Below are positions 17,456 through 25,665 of a stretch of 40,133 bases of DNA, piece after piece. How positions within the stretch are numbered: the first letter of the stretch is position 1; each line of letters begins with the position of its first letter. Source of the stretch: Bradyrhizobium cenepequi (GTDB lineage: Bacteria; Pseudomonadota; Alphaproteobacteria; Rhizobiales; Xanthobacteraceae); NCBI RefSeq assembly GCF_020329485.1, contig NZ_JAGKJI010000057.1, positions 1 to 40,133 of the forward strand. The letters are read 5' to 3'. Under the pieces are notes generated by a model. It saw only the letters and a list, made by a program, of their open reading frames with translations. It was not told the origin of the DNA and searched no databases. Made by a program: the position numbers and the translations under genes.

Positions 17456-17900
17456 GCTCGCGATGCCTCTTGCCGAGCGCGATCACTTTTGCCGTCGGCG
17501 TGAAGGCTGACGCGGGGTGCAGCTGTCGCGGTCTTTGCTTCGCGTGGGCCTCTGTCAGATCGACGGATGCCATCTAGGGATTGCATAGCCTCAACTGGAG
17601 GTTTTCATCCTGTCCTTTCGTCGGACGCTGAGCACGCCCGCGAACTTATCGATACGAATCACGCCTTCATGCTTGCTCTTATGGACGAGCGTGGGAGCCG
17701 ACAACACAGCATAGACGCCCGGTACGTTCGTCCGGCAGTAGTCGTCGATGAAGATAGCTGCGATAGCCGTTCACGCCGGTGGATGCGGGGCAGCGCGTGA
17801 ACGCGCGCCTGCCGCCACGACGATTCCGGCGGGAAGCGACGGGCGAAGTTTCGTGATTTCACTGAGTCCATCGGCGCCCAGACATCGAGCAACGTTTCCC
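17456..17900. other. Intergenic region without recognisable gene
   Basis: About 445 bp between composite promoter 7 and the M24-2 stop codon. Open frames of about 75 codons run on both strands near 17567-17892 but have no recognisable motif. It may hold the remains of a gene once downstream of M24-2, in the place GMC1 has after M24-1; I see no GMC residue in it. Confidence 0.45.
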
Positions 17901-19055
17901 TTATGCCCGGATTGGCTCGCCGATAACCGGGATCTCGCGAGGAGCATATCCCAGCGTAAGCAAGCGCGCGCCTTTTTCGGTCACGACGAACAGATCCTCA
18001 AGGTGATACATTGCCCCTTCCGCGTCGGTAACCATCGGCTCGATGTTGAACACCATGCCCACTTCCAGCTTCGTCTTTTCGCCAGGCCGAATTATGGGGA
18101 ATTCATGAGATTCAACGCCAAAGCCATGGCCGACCCACACCATTTTGAAGTTCAACCCGAGCTTTTCAGCTTGGTCCCTGCAGAAAAAGAACGGCTCTTC
18201 TGCCGCCATTCCCGGCCGCACCATGTTGATGGTCGCCGTCTCGAGATCCCACAGCTTTCGGTATGTATCGCGCTGCAACGCTGTGGGCTCACCGCTTGAA
18301 TAGGTGCGGGCGAAATCGCTGCTCCATGCACCATATTTTCCACCAACGTCGAGGCGTACGATCTCGCTCTTCAAGGGCACCCGCTCAGTAGCGCGAGCGT
18401 GGACATTAGAGGAGCGAGGGCCACTTCCGAAGATCAAGAGCTTTACTTCCTCGGCTCCACTGTTGACGAGATTTTCGGCGATGCGATTCGCCATGACTTG
18501 CTCAGCCTCGCCCAATCTGCTCGCGCTCATCGCATCCAGCACCGCGCGATGCGTCTGCTTCGTGGTCCTCTCGAGGAGCTCAATCTCGCCGGGTGACTTG
18601 ACCGCGCGAACTGCGGCGAGACTTTTGTGAGTGTCGATGAACTTGACATTGGGTAGCCTGCTCACAAGACGGGCATACGTTGCGGCGGGCAGATAATTGA
18701 GATCGATACCGATCGTGCCGCGGTCCTTACCGAGATCTGTGAGGACGTCTGCGAGAGCGTCGGCCGGGTCATTCGCAAACTCGGTATAGGTGCGAATGTC
18801 CTTGATCCAGCTCCCATCAACCATTTGGCTCCGCTCGGTCGTAGCGACCAGCGCAACCGGCTCTCCGGTCGCAGGCAGGATACCAAACGCCTGCCGTCTC
18901 AGGCGCGAGACACTCATCAGGTAAACCCTGGTCGTGTAGATGAAGTTCTCCGGGCTGGTGGCTATCACTGCATCAACGCTGAGCTTGCCTGCCAAGCTCA
19001 GAAGAGCTGAAGTATTGGGTTGCGGAGATGTTGCTTCCGAAACAGCTTGGTTCAT
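17901..19055 (-). CDS. M24 family metallopeptidase-fold hydrolase, paralogue 2
   Basis: 384-aa paralogue of the M24 enzyme at 2620-3783, alike over the whole length including start (MNQAV against MNQSV). The dimetal ligands are all kept: RLDVGG, SSDFARTYS, VGHGFG, FNIEPMV, YHLEDLFV. The residue before Asp in the second motif is Ser rather than Gly. It should cleave a C-N bond in a peptide, creatine-like or ectoine-like compound; substrate unknown. It follows composite promoter 8 with a 37-nt gap, nearly the same layout as paralogue 1 (38 nt), so gene and promoter were duplicated together. Unlike paralogue 1, no GMC gene follows. Confidence 0.92.
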   Translation of the reverse strand: MNQAVSEATSPQPNTSALLSLAGKLSVDAVIATSPENFIYTTRVYLMSVSRLRRQAFGILPATGEPVALVATTERSQMVDGSWIKDIRTYTEFANDPADALADVLTDLGKDRGTIGIDLNYLPAATYARLVSRLPNVKFIDTHKSLAAVRAVKSPGEIELLERTTKQTHRAVLDAMSASRLGEAEQVMANRIAENLVNSGAEEVKLLIFGSGPRSSNVHARATERVPLKSEIVRLDVGGKYGAWSSDFARTYSSGEPTALQRDTYRKLWDLETATINMVRPGMAAEEPFFFCRDQAEKLGLNFKMVWVGHGFGVESHEFPIIRPGEKTKLEVGMVFNIEPMVTDAEGAMYHLEDLFVVTEKGARLLTLGYAPREIPVIGEPIRA

Positions 19056-19092
19056 GACCCCTGGGCTCCTGAATTTTTGAGTATTGTAACGA

Positions 19093-19160
19093 ATTCTGGA
19101 CGAACCGGCTCAGGCCATGCCAATACCAATTCCGGACGTATCGATACCATATTGGAATTG
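19093..19160 (-). promoter_or_regulatory. Composite promoter copy 8
   Basis: Palindrome 19142-19160 (CGATACCATATTGGAATTG), half-site CAATACCAA 19121-19129 at 21 bp, -10-like CAGAAT at 19098-19093 on the minus strand. It drives M24-2. Confidence 0.85.
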
Positions 19161-19409
19161 AGAAACTGCGGTCGATTCCAACTAACCCCTTATGCCGATC
19201 AAGCAGGGCCGTTAGGCCGCGCAATGCATATGTGTGGTGGCAGAGACGCATGCACCGATGTCACCGCTGCCGCCGCTGCGGCAGAGGGTGATGAGCCATA
19301 GACGTTCTCAGCGGCGCGCTCCATCGCACCAGCCGGTCCGTTGATCGAACGCGATGCTGGATCCGTGTTGCAGTGAGCATCTTCAGCTTTGATCGGCGAG
19401 TCGACGCAT

Positions 19410-19477
19410 TAATTCCAATCTGGTCTTGTTCTCTTCAAAATTGGTATTGGCGTCCCCGAAGGCGGCTTGCCCACACT
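19410..19477 (+). promoter_or_regulatory. Composite promoter copy 9, the only plus-strand copy
   Basis: Palindrome 19410-19428 (TAATTCCAATCTGGTCTTG), half-site TTGGTATTG 19441-19449 at 21 bp, GC, 20 nt, then CACACT at 19472-19477. The same order and spacing are kept although the unit is inverted, with the half-site and -10 on the gene side. ALDH starts 49 nt downstream. It diverges from copy 8 across about 250 bp that hold no recognisable gene. Confidence 0.87.
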
Positions 19478-19526
19478 GCATCCGATTGATCGATCAGCGC
19501 TCCTAACATTTTCTGAAGAGGGTCGA

Positions 19527-20957
19527 ATGCAGCACGAACGCGAGCACTATGTGGATGGGGCGTGGATGAATCCGTTGGAGCCCGTGCTGCTGGACGTGGT
19601 TGATCCTTCTACCGAGGAGACATTCACTCGGATTGCGGCGGGCGGGCAGAAAGACGTCGACCGCGCCGTCAATGCCGCTCAGGCTGCGTTTCCTGCATTC
19701 TCCCGCACTACGCGGCAGGAGAGGCTGGAACTGCTGAGGAGTATTCTTGCGAAATACGACAAGCGACGGGACGATATTGGTGAAGTCCTTTGCCGGGAAA
19801 TGGGCGCGCCGTTGCAGTTTGCGCGCGAGCAGCAAGCCTTAGCAGGAACGGCTCATCTAAGCCGAATGATCGATGTGCTGCAGCACTATCAATTCGAGGA
19901 GCTGCAAGGCAGCACGATGATCGTGCGAGAACCGATCGGTGTGGCCGGGCTGATTACTCCATGGAACTGGCCAATCAACCAGATCGTCGTCAAGGTCGCC
20001 GCAGCGCTGGCCGCTGGCTGCACCATGGTGTTGAAGCCGTCCGAAGTGGCGCCGTTGAATGCCATCATCTGGTCGGAGGTGATGCATGCCGCTGGCGTGC
20101 CGAAAGGCGTCTACAACATGGTCCAGGGCGAAGGCGCTATTGTAGGGGACGCCATGTCCGCTCATCCGGGCATCGACATGATGTCGTTTACTGGCTCTAC
20201 ACGTGCAGGTATCCTGGTCGCCCAAACTGCCGCAAGGACGGTCAAGCGCGTGGCGCTAGAACTCGGCGGAAAGTCGGCGAACATCTTGTTGCCCGACGTT
20301 GATTTCAACAGTGCAGTCACGAACGGCGTGCTCAAGATGATGAGCAATAGCGGCCAGTCCTGCAGTGCGCCCACTCGCATGTTCGTGCCGGCAGACCGGC
20401 AAGATGAGGTAAAGGCGATAGCTAAGGCAGCTGCAGAGAAGCTCGTGGTGGGTGACGTACGCGATCCCAATACAACCCTCGGCCCAGTGGTCACCGAGCC
20501 ACAGTTCAGGAAGGTGCAGCGGCTGATCCAGGCCGGGATCGATGAAGGGGCGGAGCTCATCGCTGGCGGACCAGGAAGGCCTCAGCATCTCAATCGAGGC
20601 TATTTCGTTCGCCCTACAGTGTTTGCCAATGTACGGAACGACATGTCCATCGCCCGCGAAGAGATCTTTGGGCCGGTTCTGTCGATCCTGCCTTATCGCG
20701 ACGAAGCCGAGGTGATCGAGCTTGCGAACGATACGATCTACGGACTGGCGGCTTTCGTTCAATCGTCGGACCTCTCGCGCGCGCGCCGGGTGGCAGCTCG
20801 GATGCGAGCCGGCACAGTTCAGCTCAACTATCCAGCATACAACAGCGCCGCCCCGTTCGGGGGGTACAAACAATCCGGCAATGGGCGCGAATGGGGCAAG
20901 TTCGGGATGGAGGAATTCCTCGAAGTGAAAGCGATTATCGGCTACGAAGCCGCATAG
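19527..20957 (+). CDS. NAD(P)-dependent aldehyde dehydrogenase
   Basis: 476-aa aldehyde dehydrogenase superfamily enzyme, oxidising an aldehyde to a carboxylic acid. It has the oxyanion Asn in TPWNWP near 147, the nucleotide-fold FTGSTRAG near 221, the general base Glu245 in ALELGGKS, the nucleophile Cys279 in SGQSCSAP, and the C-terminal PFGGYKQSGNGRE. The ATG at 19527 has GAAGAGGG upstream; an in-frame start at 19467 lies within the promoter and is rejected. It is the only gene of the first group on the plus strand and carries the same composite promoter. It could oxidise the aldehyde made by the GMC enzymes or by the ThDP enzyme. Substrate unknown. Confidence 0.94.
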   Translation: MQHEREHYVDGAWMNPLEPVLLDVVDPSTEETFTRIAAGGQKDVDRAVNAAQAAFPAFSRTTRQERLELLRSILAKYDKRRDDIGEVLCREMGAPLQFAREQQALAGTAHLSRMIDVLQHYQFEELQGSTMIVREPIGVAGLITPWNWPINQIVVKVAAALAAGCTMVLKPSEVAPLNAIIWSEVMHAAGVPKGVYNMVQGEGAIVGDAMSAHPGIDMMSFTGSTRAGILVAQTAARTVKRVALELGGKSANILLPDVDFNSAVTNGVLKMMSNSGQSCSAPTRMFVPADRQDEVKAIAKAAAEKLVVGDVRDPNTTLGPVVTEPQFRKVQRLIQAGIDEGAELIAGGPGRPQHLNRGYFVRPTVFANVRNDMSIAREEIFGPVLSILPYRDEAEVIELANDTIYGLAAFVQSSDLSRARRVAARMRAGTVQLNYPAYNSAAPFGGYKQSGNGREWGKFGMEEFLEVKAIIGYEAA

Positions 20958-20973
20958 CTGCATCGTGATGCAG
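20958..20973 (+). terminator. Short palindrome just after the ALDH stop, possible terminator
   Basis: CTGCATC-GT-GATGCAG immediately follows the TAG stop: a perfect 7-bp stem with a 2-nt gap. The following TTGCTCT is a poor T-tract, so termination is uncertain. Confidence 0.35.
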
Positions 20974-21052
20974 TTGCTCTCCTCCGAATTCATGATGCTG
21001 GATCGCGCGCACGTTTCAAAAAGGAGCAGACACGATCTGCGCAGCGTTACGC

Positions 21053-21811
21053 TCAGTGGTCCAGTACGGATCGCAGAAATGCGCGCGTCCGCTCGGATTC
21101 AGGATTGCTGAAGATCTTGTCGGGCGGGCCCTGCTCGATGATGCGCCCCGCGTCGAAAACAGCGATGCGATCGGAGATCTCGCGTGCGAAGCGCATCTCG
21201 TGCGTGACGATCAGCAGTGACACCTTGGTCTCGTGGGCAATACCTCGCACCACATCGAGAACCTCTCCAGCGAGCTCAGGATCCAGAGCCGAGGTGATTT
21301 CGTCCAGCAGGAGGATCTCAGGTTTCAGGATCAGCGCCCGCGCGATGGCGATGCGCTGCTGCTGACCGCCGGAAAGCTGCGCGGGGTAGGCATTCACCTT
21401 GCTTTCGAGGCCCACCATCCGAAGGTATTCGAGCGCGCTTTTTTCAGCCTGCTCTCTTGACTGTCGTAACACCGTGGTTGGCGCCAGGATCAGGTTCTGC
21501 AGCACGGTCAGATGCGGAAACAGGTTGAACTGCTGGAACACCATGCCGCACCGGCGGCGGATCTTCGCCTCCTGCGCGTTCGAGAGCGGTTTGCCCGCCG
21601 CATCGAACACGATGCTCTCGCCAAAAACCCGGATATCACCGGCGGTGGGCTTCGCCAGGGTCATCGCCAGGCGCAGCACGGTCGTCTTGCCTGAACCGCT
21701 CGGGCCGATCAGCGCGACCTTTTCGCCAGGCTTCACTTGCAGGCCGAGATCGACCAGCACGCGATGAGCACCGAAGGACTTGGATACTTTTTCGAATTCG
21801 ATAGCCCACAT
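21053..21811 (-). CDS. Polar amino acid ABC transporter ATP-binding protein (GlnQ/EhuA-like)
   Basis: 252-aa ABC ATPase of the polar amino acid uptake class, at the inner face of the membrane. Walker A GPSGSGKT near residues 36-43, Q-loop VFQQFNLFPHL, signature LSGGQQQR, Walker B ILLLDEITSALDPE, and the switch His in VTHEMRF are all present. It needs membrane permeases, but none is in the window. It lies 173 bp downstream of SBP5 on the same strand, where a permease gene would be expected; that gap holds no membrane-protein frame. It is probably in the unit aminotransferase-SBP5-ATPase under the GntR operator at 24265. It could serve several of the five binding proteins. Confidence 0.94.
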   Translation of the reverse strand: MWAIEFEKVSKSFGAHRVLVDLGLQVKPGEKVALIGPSGSGKTTVLRLAMTLAKPTAGDIRVFGESIVFDAAGKPLSNAQEAKIRRRCGMVFQQFNLFPHLTVLQNLILAPTTVLRQSREQAEKSALEYLRMVGLESKVNAYPAQLSGGQQQRIAIARALILKPEILLLDEITSALDPELAGEVLDVVRGIAHETKVSLLIVTHEMRFAREISDRIAVFDAGRIIEQGPPDKIFSNPESERTRAFLRSVLDH

Positions 21812-21984
21812 GGCCTGTTGCGAATTGGGAGCGAATGCATGCGCCTCAGTCGCATTCGAGGCTGCGGCGGGCGCGACGAGTGTGGCCTAAATCCGACGAT
21901 GCTCGATCTGCGTTTGATCGTATCCCACACGCTCTGCACGCGTACGCGCTGGTAGAGGTGCTTGCTTCCTAGAGTTGTCGTTAC

Positions 21985-22842
21985 TCACAGCTTGGAAACG
22001 AGATCACTGGCTTTGGTGAATTTGCCCAACAGCTTAGCAAGCGTATCGCCGTTGGGGATTCGGTATTTTTCGTAGAGGTTCTGTATCGCGCCGCTTCTGA
22101 TCAACGAGTTCAGCTGCTCGTTAAACGCGTCGCGAAAATGTACATCTTCTTTGCGGAATGCGATGGCCGAACCGTACACTGGTGACTGTTCGTCGACGAC
22201 TACCTCCAGACCTTTCTGCTGGGGATCGGAGATGGTGAACTGACCGATGAAAAACGCGTCGGCCCGACCACTGGTGACAATTGCGGCCCCAGCCTGAATG
22301 TCAGGGGCGATTGTGATTTGCTCAGGCTTGACCCCCTGCTTCAGCGCATACCCCTGATAGCTATCGAGGCCGGGTAGCGTTGCAACCTTAATGTCAGAGC
22401 TGTGCGCAATCTGTGCAAGGCCCGTCAGGTGCTTCGGATTTCCGGGTGAGACATACAGCCCGGTCTGAGCTGCATAGTAGGGTGTCGAGAACACCAATAT
22501 TTTGCAGCGTGCTTCCGTGATGTTGAGGCCTGCGCCAATGTAGTCGAATTGATAGGCCTGCAGTCCGGGAATCATGGCATCCCATTGCGTGAGCACGGGT
22601 GCAAGCGCTGGCATGCCCATGCCTTTGAGCACCATGTTCTGCAGATCAACGGAGGAACCTGTCGCCTCTCCGGTCGGTGACACGACCATGTAAGGGGGAG
22701 CCGAGGCGAGCGCCACTTTGACTTGGCCAGCCTTGCGGATCGACGCGAAAAGGGGATCTTCCGTTTCTGCTAACACTGGAAGCGAATAGCCGATCAATGC
22801 GAGCAGCAGGGCCAGCAACGAGAGTCTTGGCGTCGTACGCAT
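21985..22842 (-). CDS. ABC transporter solute-binding protein, family 3, paralogue 5 (frameshifted C-terminus)
   Basis: 285-aa secreted binding protein: signal peptide 1-25 (ending LAE), PPYMVVSPTGEATG, QWDAMIPGLQ (Gln for the usual Gly), ITEARCK with Arg112 and Cys113, lobe-2 SGRADAFFIGQ. The C-terminus reads LVSKL instead of the VPSC(E/D) of the other four. Removing one A from the run 21996-21998 restores VPSCE and a TAA at 21981-21983, so a recent one-base insertion removed the C-terminal Cys and left Cys113 unpaired. The start at 22842 has GGGAGGA close upstream. It is the only SBP without a composite promoter; it follows the aminotransferase and precedes the ATPase. Confidence 0.92.
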   Translation of the reverse strand: MRTTPRLSLLALLLALIGYSLPVLAETEDPLFASIRKAGQVKVALASAPPYMVVSPTGEATGSSVDLQNMVLKGMGMPALAPVLTQWDAMIPGLQAYQFDYIGAGLNITEARCKILVFSTPYYAAQTGLYVSPGNPKHLTGLAQIAHSSDIKVATLPGLDSYQGYALKQGVKPEQITIAPDIQAGAAIVTSGRADAFFIGQFTISDPQQKGLEVVVDEQSPVYGSAIAFRKEDVHFRDAFNEQLNSLIRSGAIQNLYEKYRIPNGDTLAKLLGKFTKASDLVSKL

Positions 22843-22949
22843 AATGCTTCCTCCCTTTCCTTGACTATGAATTCTCGGCGGATTGTCTCCGGCGGCTCCC
22901 GTTCAATCTCACGGGATGAACATCAGCTTGGCAGGCCGACTCTTCCGGC

Positions 22950-24230
22950 CTAGCCGAGAAGGCCTTGGTCACGCACAGCACGCATGGACTGTTCAGCCAT
23001 TTCGAAGAACAAGTTATGAGTCTCGTCAGTGTGCGCGAGGGATACGTAGAGCTTGCCAGGTGAACAGAACACTCCCCTTCGAGTCATCTCGATTCCGAAT
23101 CGGTGTGCAGCATCTTGCCGCGAGGCCGCAAGAACCTCGGCGTTGTCGATTGGACCGACGCCAAACACCACTTGCAGGATAGAGGGAGGGCCAATCGTCT
23201 GTAGGGGCACCGAAAGACGTTTAGCGATTTCCCTCAGACCGGCCGCCAGGGTTTCCCCCTTTTCCTTAAGTTTAGCCGGCGCCCCTAACTCCTCGATCAC
23301 TTCAAGAGTAGCAAGACCAGCCGCACAACCCAGCGGATTGCCATTCAACGTGCCGCTCATGAAGGCCGATCGGCCATCGTCGGGACGCCCGGGAATTGTG
23401 AGCTCCATAACATCAGCCCGCCCGGCCACGGCAGCCACCGGCAAGCCGCCGCCCAAAACCTTACCCAAGGCGCAAAGGTCCGGCGTCACGCCGAAGTATT
23501 CCTGAGCGCCCCCAAGCGCGAGCCGGAATCCGGTCACCACTTCATCGAAGACCAGCAGGGCGCCTGTCTTATCTGCGAGCGCCCGCAAGCCTTCCAGGAA
23601 GCCTGGAGCTGGCATGAACGCCCGTTGGACGGGTTCGACAAGAATAGCGGCAATCTCGTGGGCAATCGGCTCGGTGAGCTGCCGCGTCCGCTCGATATCG
23701 TTATAGGGTGCAATGACAACTGTGTCGCTTATTTGCCTTGGAACGCCGGCCGAGTCCGACACCACATGTCGATCGTTCCGATCAGGCTCCGCGCGCAGCG
23801 ACTGCACGGCATAGTCACTATGTCCGTGAAACGCTCCGTCGAACTTCAGGACCTTGGTACGTCCCGTAAAAGCCCTCGCCAGTCGAAGTGCATAGAAATT
23901 TGCCTCCGATCCGTTGGCACAAAACTTCACCGACTCTGCACAGGGCACCAGGTGACAGATTTTGGCTGCAAGCTCCTGAGCCCGCTGGTTTAGTAGAAAA
24001 TAGTGCGTGCCTATCGCGGCCTGCTCGGCGATGGCTGACACGACCCTTGGATGAGCATGGCCTAGCACCATCGGTCCCGCCCCCATCAGGTAATCCGCAA
24101 ATCGTCGTTCATCCGTCGACCAGATCCATGGTCCCTTGCCGCGTGCGACTGTGAATGCCACTTCGTCTGACACTCTGAATCTCCCGAGAACGTTTCCCGC
24201 GAGATAGCTGCCACTCACGACCGTTTGCAT
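22950..24230 (-). CDS. Class III PLP-dependent aminotransferase (glutamate-1-semialdehyde aminomutase-like)
   Basis: 426-aa fold-type I PLP enzyme that moves an amino group, or shifts it within a molecule. It shows GAGPMVLGHAHP near residue 50, the phosphate-binding NGSEANFYALRLARA, FDGAFHGHSD, the cofactor Asp in LLVFDEVVTGFR, and the Schiff-base Lys in LGKVLGGGLP, followed by SGTLNGNPLG. This set is closest to glutamate-1-semialdehyde aminomutases, but the catabolic context argues for an amino acid or amine aminotransferase. The ATG at 24230 has GAGGGA 9-14 nt upstream. The GntR-type palindrome at 24265-24277 lies 34 bp upstream. SBP5 and the ABC ATPase follow, so import and transamination are probably controlled together. 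Confidence 0.92.
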   Translation of the reverse strand: MQTVVSGSYLAGNVLGRFRVSDEVAFTVARGKGPWIWSTDERRFADYLMGAGPMVLGHAHPRVVSAIAEQAAIGTHYFLLNQRAQELAAKICHLVPCAESVKFCANGSEANFYALRLARAFTGRTKVLKFDGAFHGHSDYAVQSLRAEPDRNDRHVVSDSAGVPRQISDTVVIAPYNDIERTRQLTEPIAHEIAAILVEPVQRAFMPAPGFLEGLRALADKTGALLVFDEVVTGFRLALGGAQEYFGVTPDLCALGKVLGGGLPVAAVAGRADVMELTIPGRPDDGRSAFMSGTLNGNPLGCAAGLATLEVIEELGAPAKLKEKGETLAAGLREIAKRLSVPLQTIGPPSILQVVFGVGPIDNAEVLAASRQDAAHRFGIEMTRRGVFCSPGKLYVSLAHTDETHNLFFEMAEQSMRAVRDQGLLG

Positions 24231-24264
24231 GTGGTTCCCTCGTACCGTTTTGATCTTCTATATT

Positions 24265-24277
24265 TGATATAATATCA
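24265..24277 (-). promoter_or_regulatory. GntR-type operator 1 (before the aminotransferase)
   Basis: Perfect 13-bp palindrome TGATATAATATCA, extended on both sides to TATTTGATATAATATCAGA. It lies 34 bp before the aminotransferase start. One of four copies near the gntR gene. Confidence 0.8.
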
Positions 24278-24500
24278 GACACAGCTCTTGCGCAACTTTT
24301 CAGTTTTCGTCGGCGACCGGAGCTGAGTGTCATTTCCCACTCTGCGCAAGCCGCAGCCCACGCAACAGGGATATGGTCATCGCAATCGAAAACATGAGCC
24401 TTTAAAGGCCGCCTCAAATTCTGAGCTCGAGAGAAGTCTTCGTCAGCTCTTCCATGAAGCAAATGAACTTCCGTGAGCTGCGAAGCCGGTAATTGAGCTC

Positions 24501-25646
24501 CTAGGGCTTCTGCAGCACGTGCGCGTAGCAGACGGCACCCGTGCCGACCATATGAGCCAAGCCGATCTTCGCGCTCTTATGTTGACGGACGCCAGCCTCG
24601 CCACGTAGCTGCATTGTCAGTTCGGCGATCTGGCCGACGCCAGTCGGCCCGAGCGGATGGCCCATGGCAATCAGGCCGCCGGAGGGACTAACAGCCATCT
24701 GTCCACCAATATTGAACGCACCTTCCTTGAGGAGGTGGATGGCTTGTCCTGGCTCGCAGAAACCCATTGCCTCGATGTACTGCAGCTCTTCGACCGTGAA
24801 CGCATCGTGCACCTCGAGCACATCCACGTTTTGCGGCTTCAGGCCGGCTTGTCGCAGTGCATCGGCAATCGTATCCTTCGTGATCGCAGCATCAGCTGCT
24901 GATTGCAGTCCGGCGCGCTCGCTCGATGCGGCCGATGCAGTGATATGGATGGCACGCCCTGCATCGATGCCAAGACGCTTGATGGCATCCCCCGAGGCGA
25001 TGATCACGGCCGCCGCGCCTTCGCCAACAGGACAGCACTGCAATGTGGTCAGCGTCCCGGACACTGGTTTGCCACCCAGAATTTCGGCGATCGTGCGCGC
25101 TTGCTGACGATGGGCGTTGGGATTAAGCGAGCCGTTACGGTGGTTTTTGACCGCAACCAGGGCAATATCCTCCGGATTCACACCATGCTCATGGGCGTAT
25201 TCGTCCGTCAGCAATGCGAAATGAGTGAACGGAACGATGGCGTCCTCGGCCAAATTGTCGATGCCAGTCTTGGTGTAGGCACGCTGCACGGCAGCCGGCT
25301 TGTCGACACCGATCGCCAGAGATACGTCGGCAATGCCGGCCGCCACCTCGATGCAAGCGTGCCGGAACGCGGCGGAACCCGAAGCGGAAGCATTCTCAAT
25401 ATGCACGAGTGGCCGACCGGTGGCGCCGAGATGCTTCAGCATCGCCCGCCCCGCCGCCATACCAAGACGACCAGTCCCGATATAAGACGACTCGACGTCT
25501 GGCCAGGCGATAGCTGCATCCGCCAGAGACTGTCGGATTGCTTTCAGGCCGAGCGCCACGTATGGCGTCTCGCTGAGCGGTTGATATCGATGCCAGCCAG
25601 CTCCAACAACGTAGATATCGCGCAAGTCCTTTAGGAATGTGGCCAT
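24501..25646 (-). CDS. Thiolase-fold protein (lipid-transfer/SCP-x type) with Ser at the nucleophile position
   Basis: 381-aa thiolase-superfamily protein of the lipid-transfer group. It has ENASASGSAAF around residue 87, VHDAFTVEELQYIE, NIGGQMAVSPSGGLIAMGHPLGPTGVGQ and the C-terminal VGTGAVCYAHVL. At the nucleophile the usual ENACASGS reads ENASASGS: Ser87, codon TCC at 25388-25386, one base from TGC. The C-terminal Cys and the GHPLG His are kept. Known thiolase-fold aldolases of steroid side-chain breakdown (Ltp2 type) lack the Cys and work with a DUF35 partner; here a DUF35 gene ends 19 bp upstream. I infer an aldolase or other lyase acting on an acyl-CoA rather than a classical thiolase. 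It is third in the unit with the CoA ligase. Confidence 0.88.
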   Translation of the reverse strand: MATFLKDLRDIYVVGAGWHRYQPLSETPYVALGLKAIRQSLADAAIAWPDVESSYIGTGRLGMAAGRAMLKHLGATGRPLVHIENASASGSAAFRHACIEVAAGIADVSLAIGVDKPAAVQRAYTKTGIDNLAEDAIVPFTHFALLTDEYAHEHGVNPEDIALVAVKNHRNGSLNPNAHRQQARTIAEILGGKPVSGTLTTLQCCPVGEGAAAVIIASGDAIKRLGIDAGRAIHITASAASSERAGLQSAADAAITKDTIADALRQAGLKPQNVDVLEVHDAFTVEELQYIEAMGFCEPGQAIHLLKEGAFNIGGQMAVSPSGGLIAMGHPLGPTGVGQIAELTMQLRGEAGVRQHKSAKIGLAHMVGTGAVCYAHVLQKP

Positions 25647-25665
25647 GTTCCGATCTCGCCGCTGA

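Noticed and set aside
17350..17586. Upstream extension of SBP4
   Set aside because: It runs through composite promoter 7; the paralogues all start at the signal peptide, and AAGGA precedes the ATG at 17349.
3822..19477. CRISPR or IS-end repeats as the explanation of the ten repeated elements
   Set aside because: The copies are one per transcription unit, kilobases apart, always the same way round relative to the gene, with no spacers, target duplications or transposase between them.
21812..21984. Remnant of a permease gene between SBP5 and the ATPase
   Set aside because: No hydrophobic segment or permease motif in any of the three minus-strand frames.
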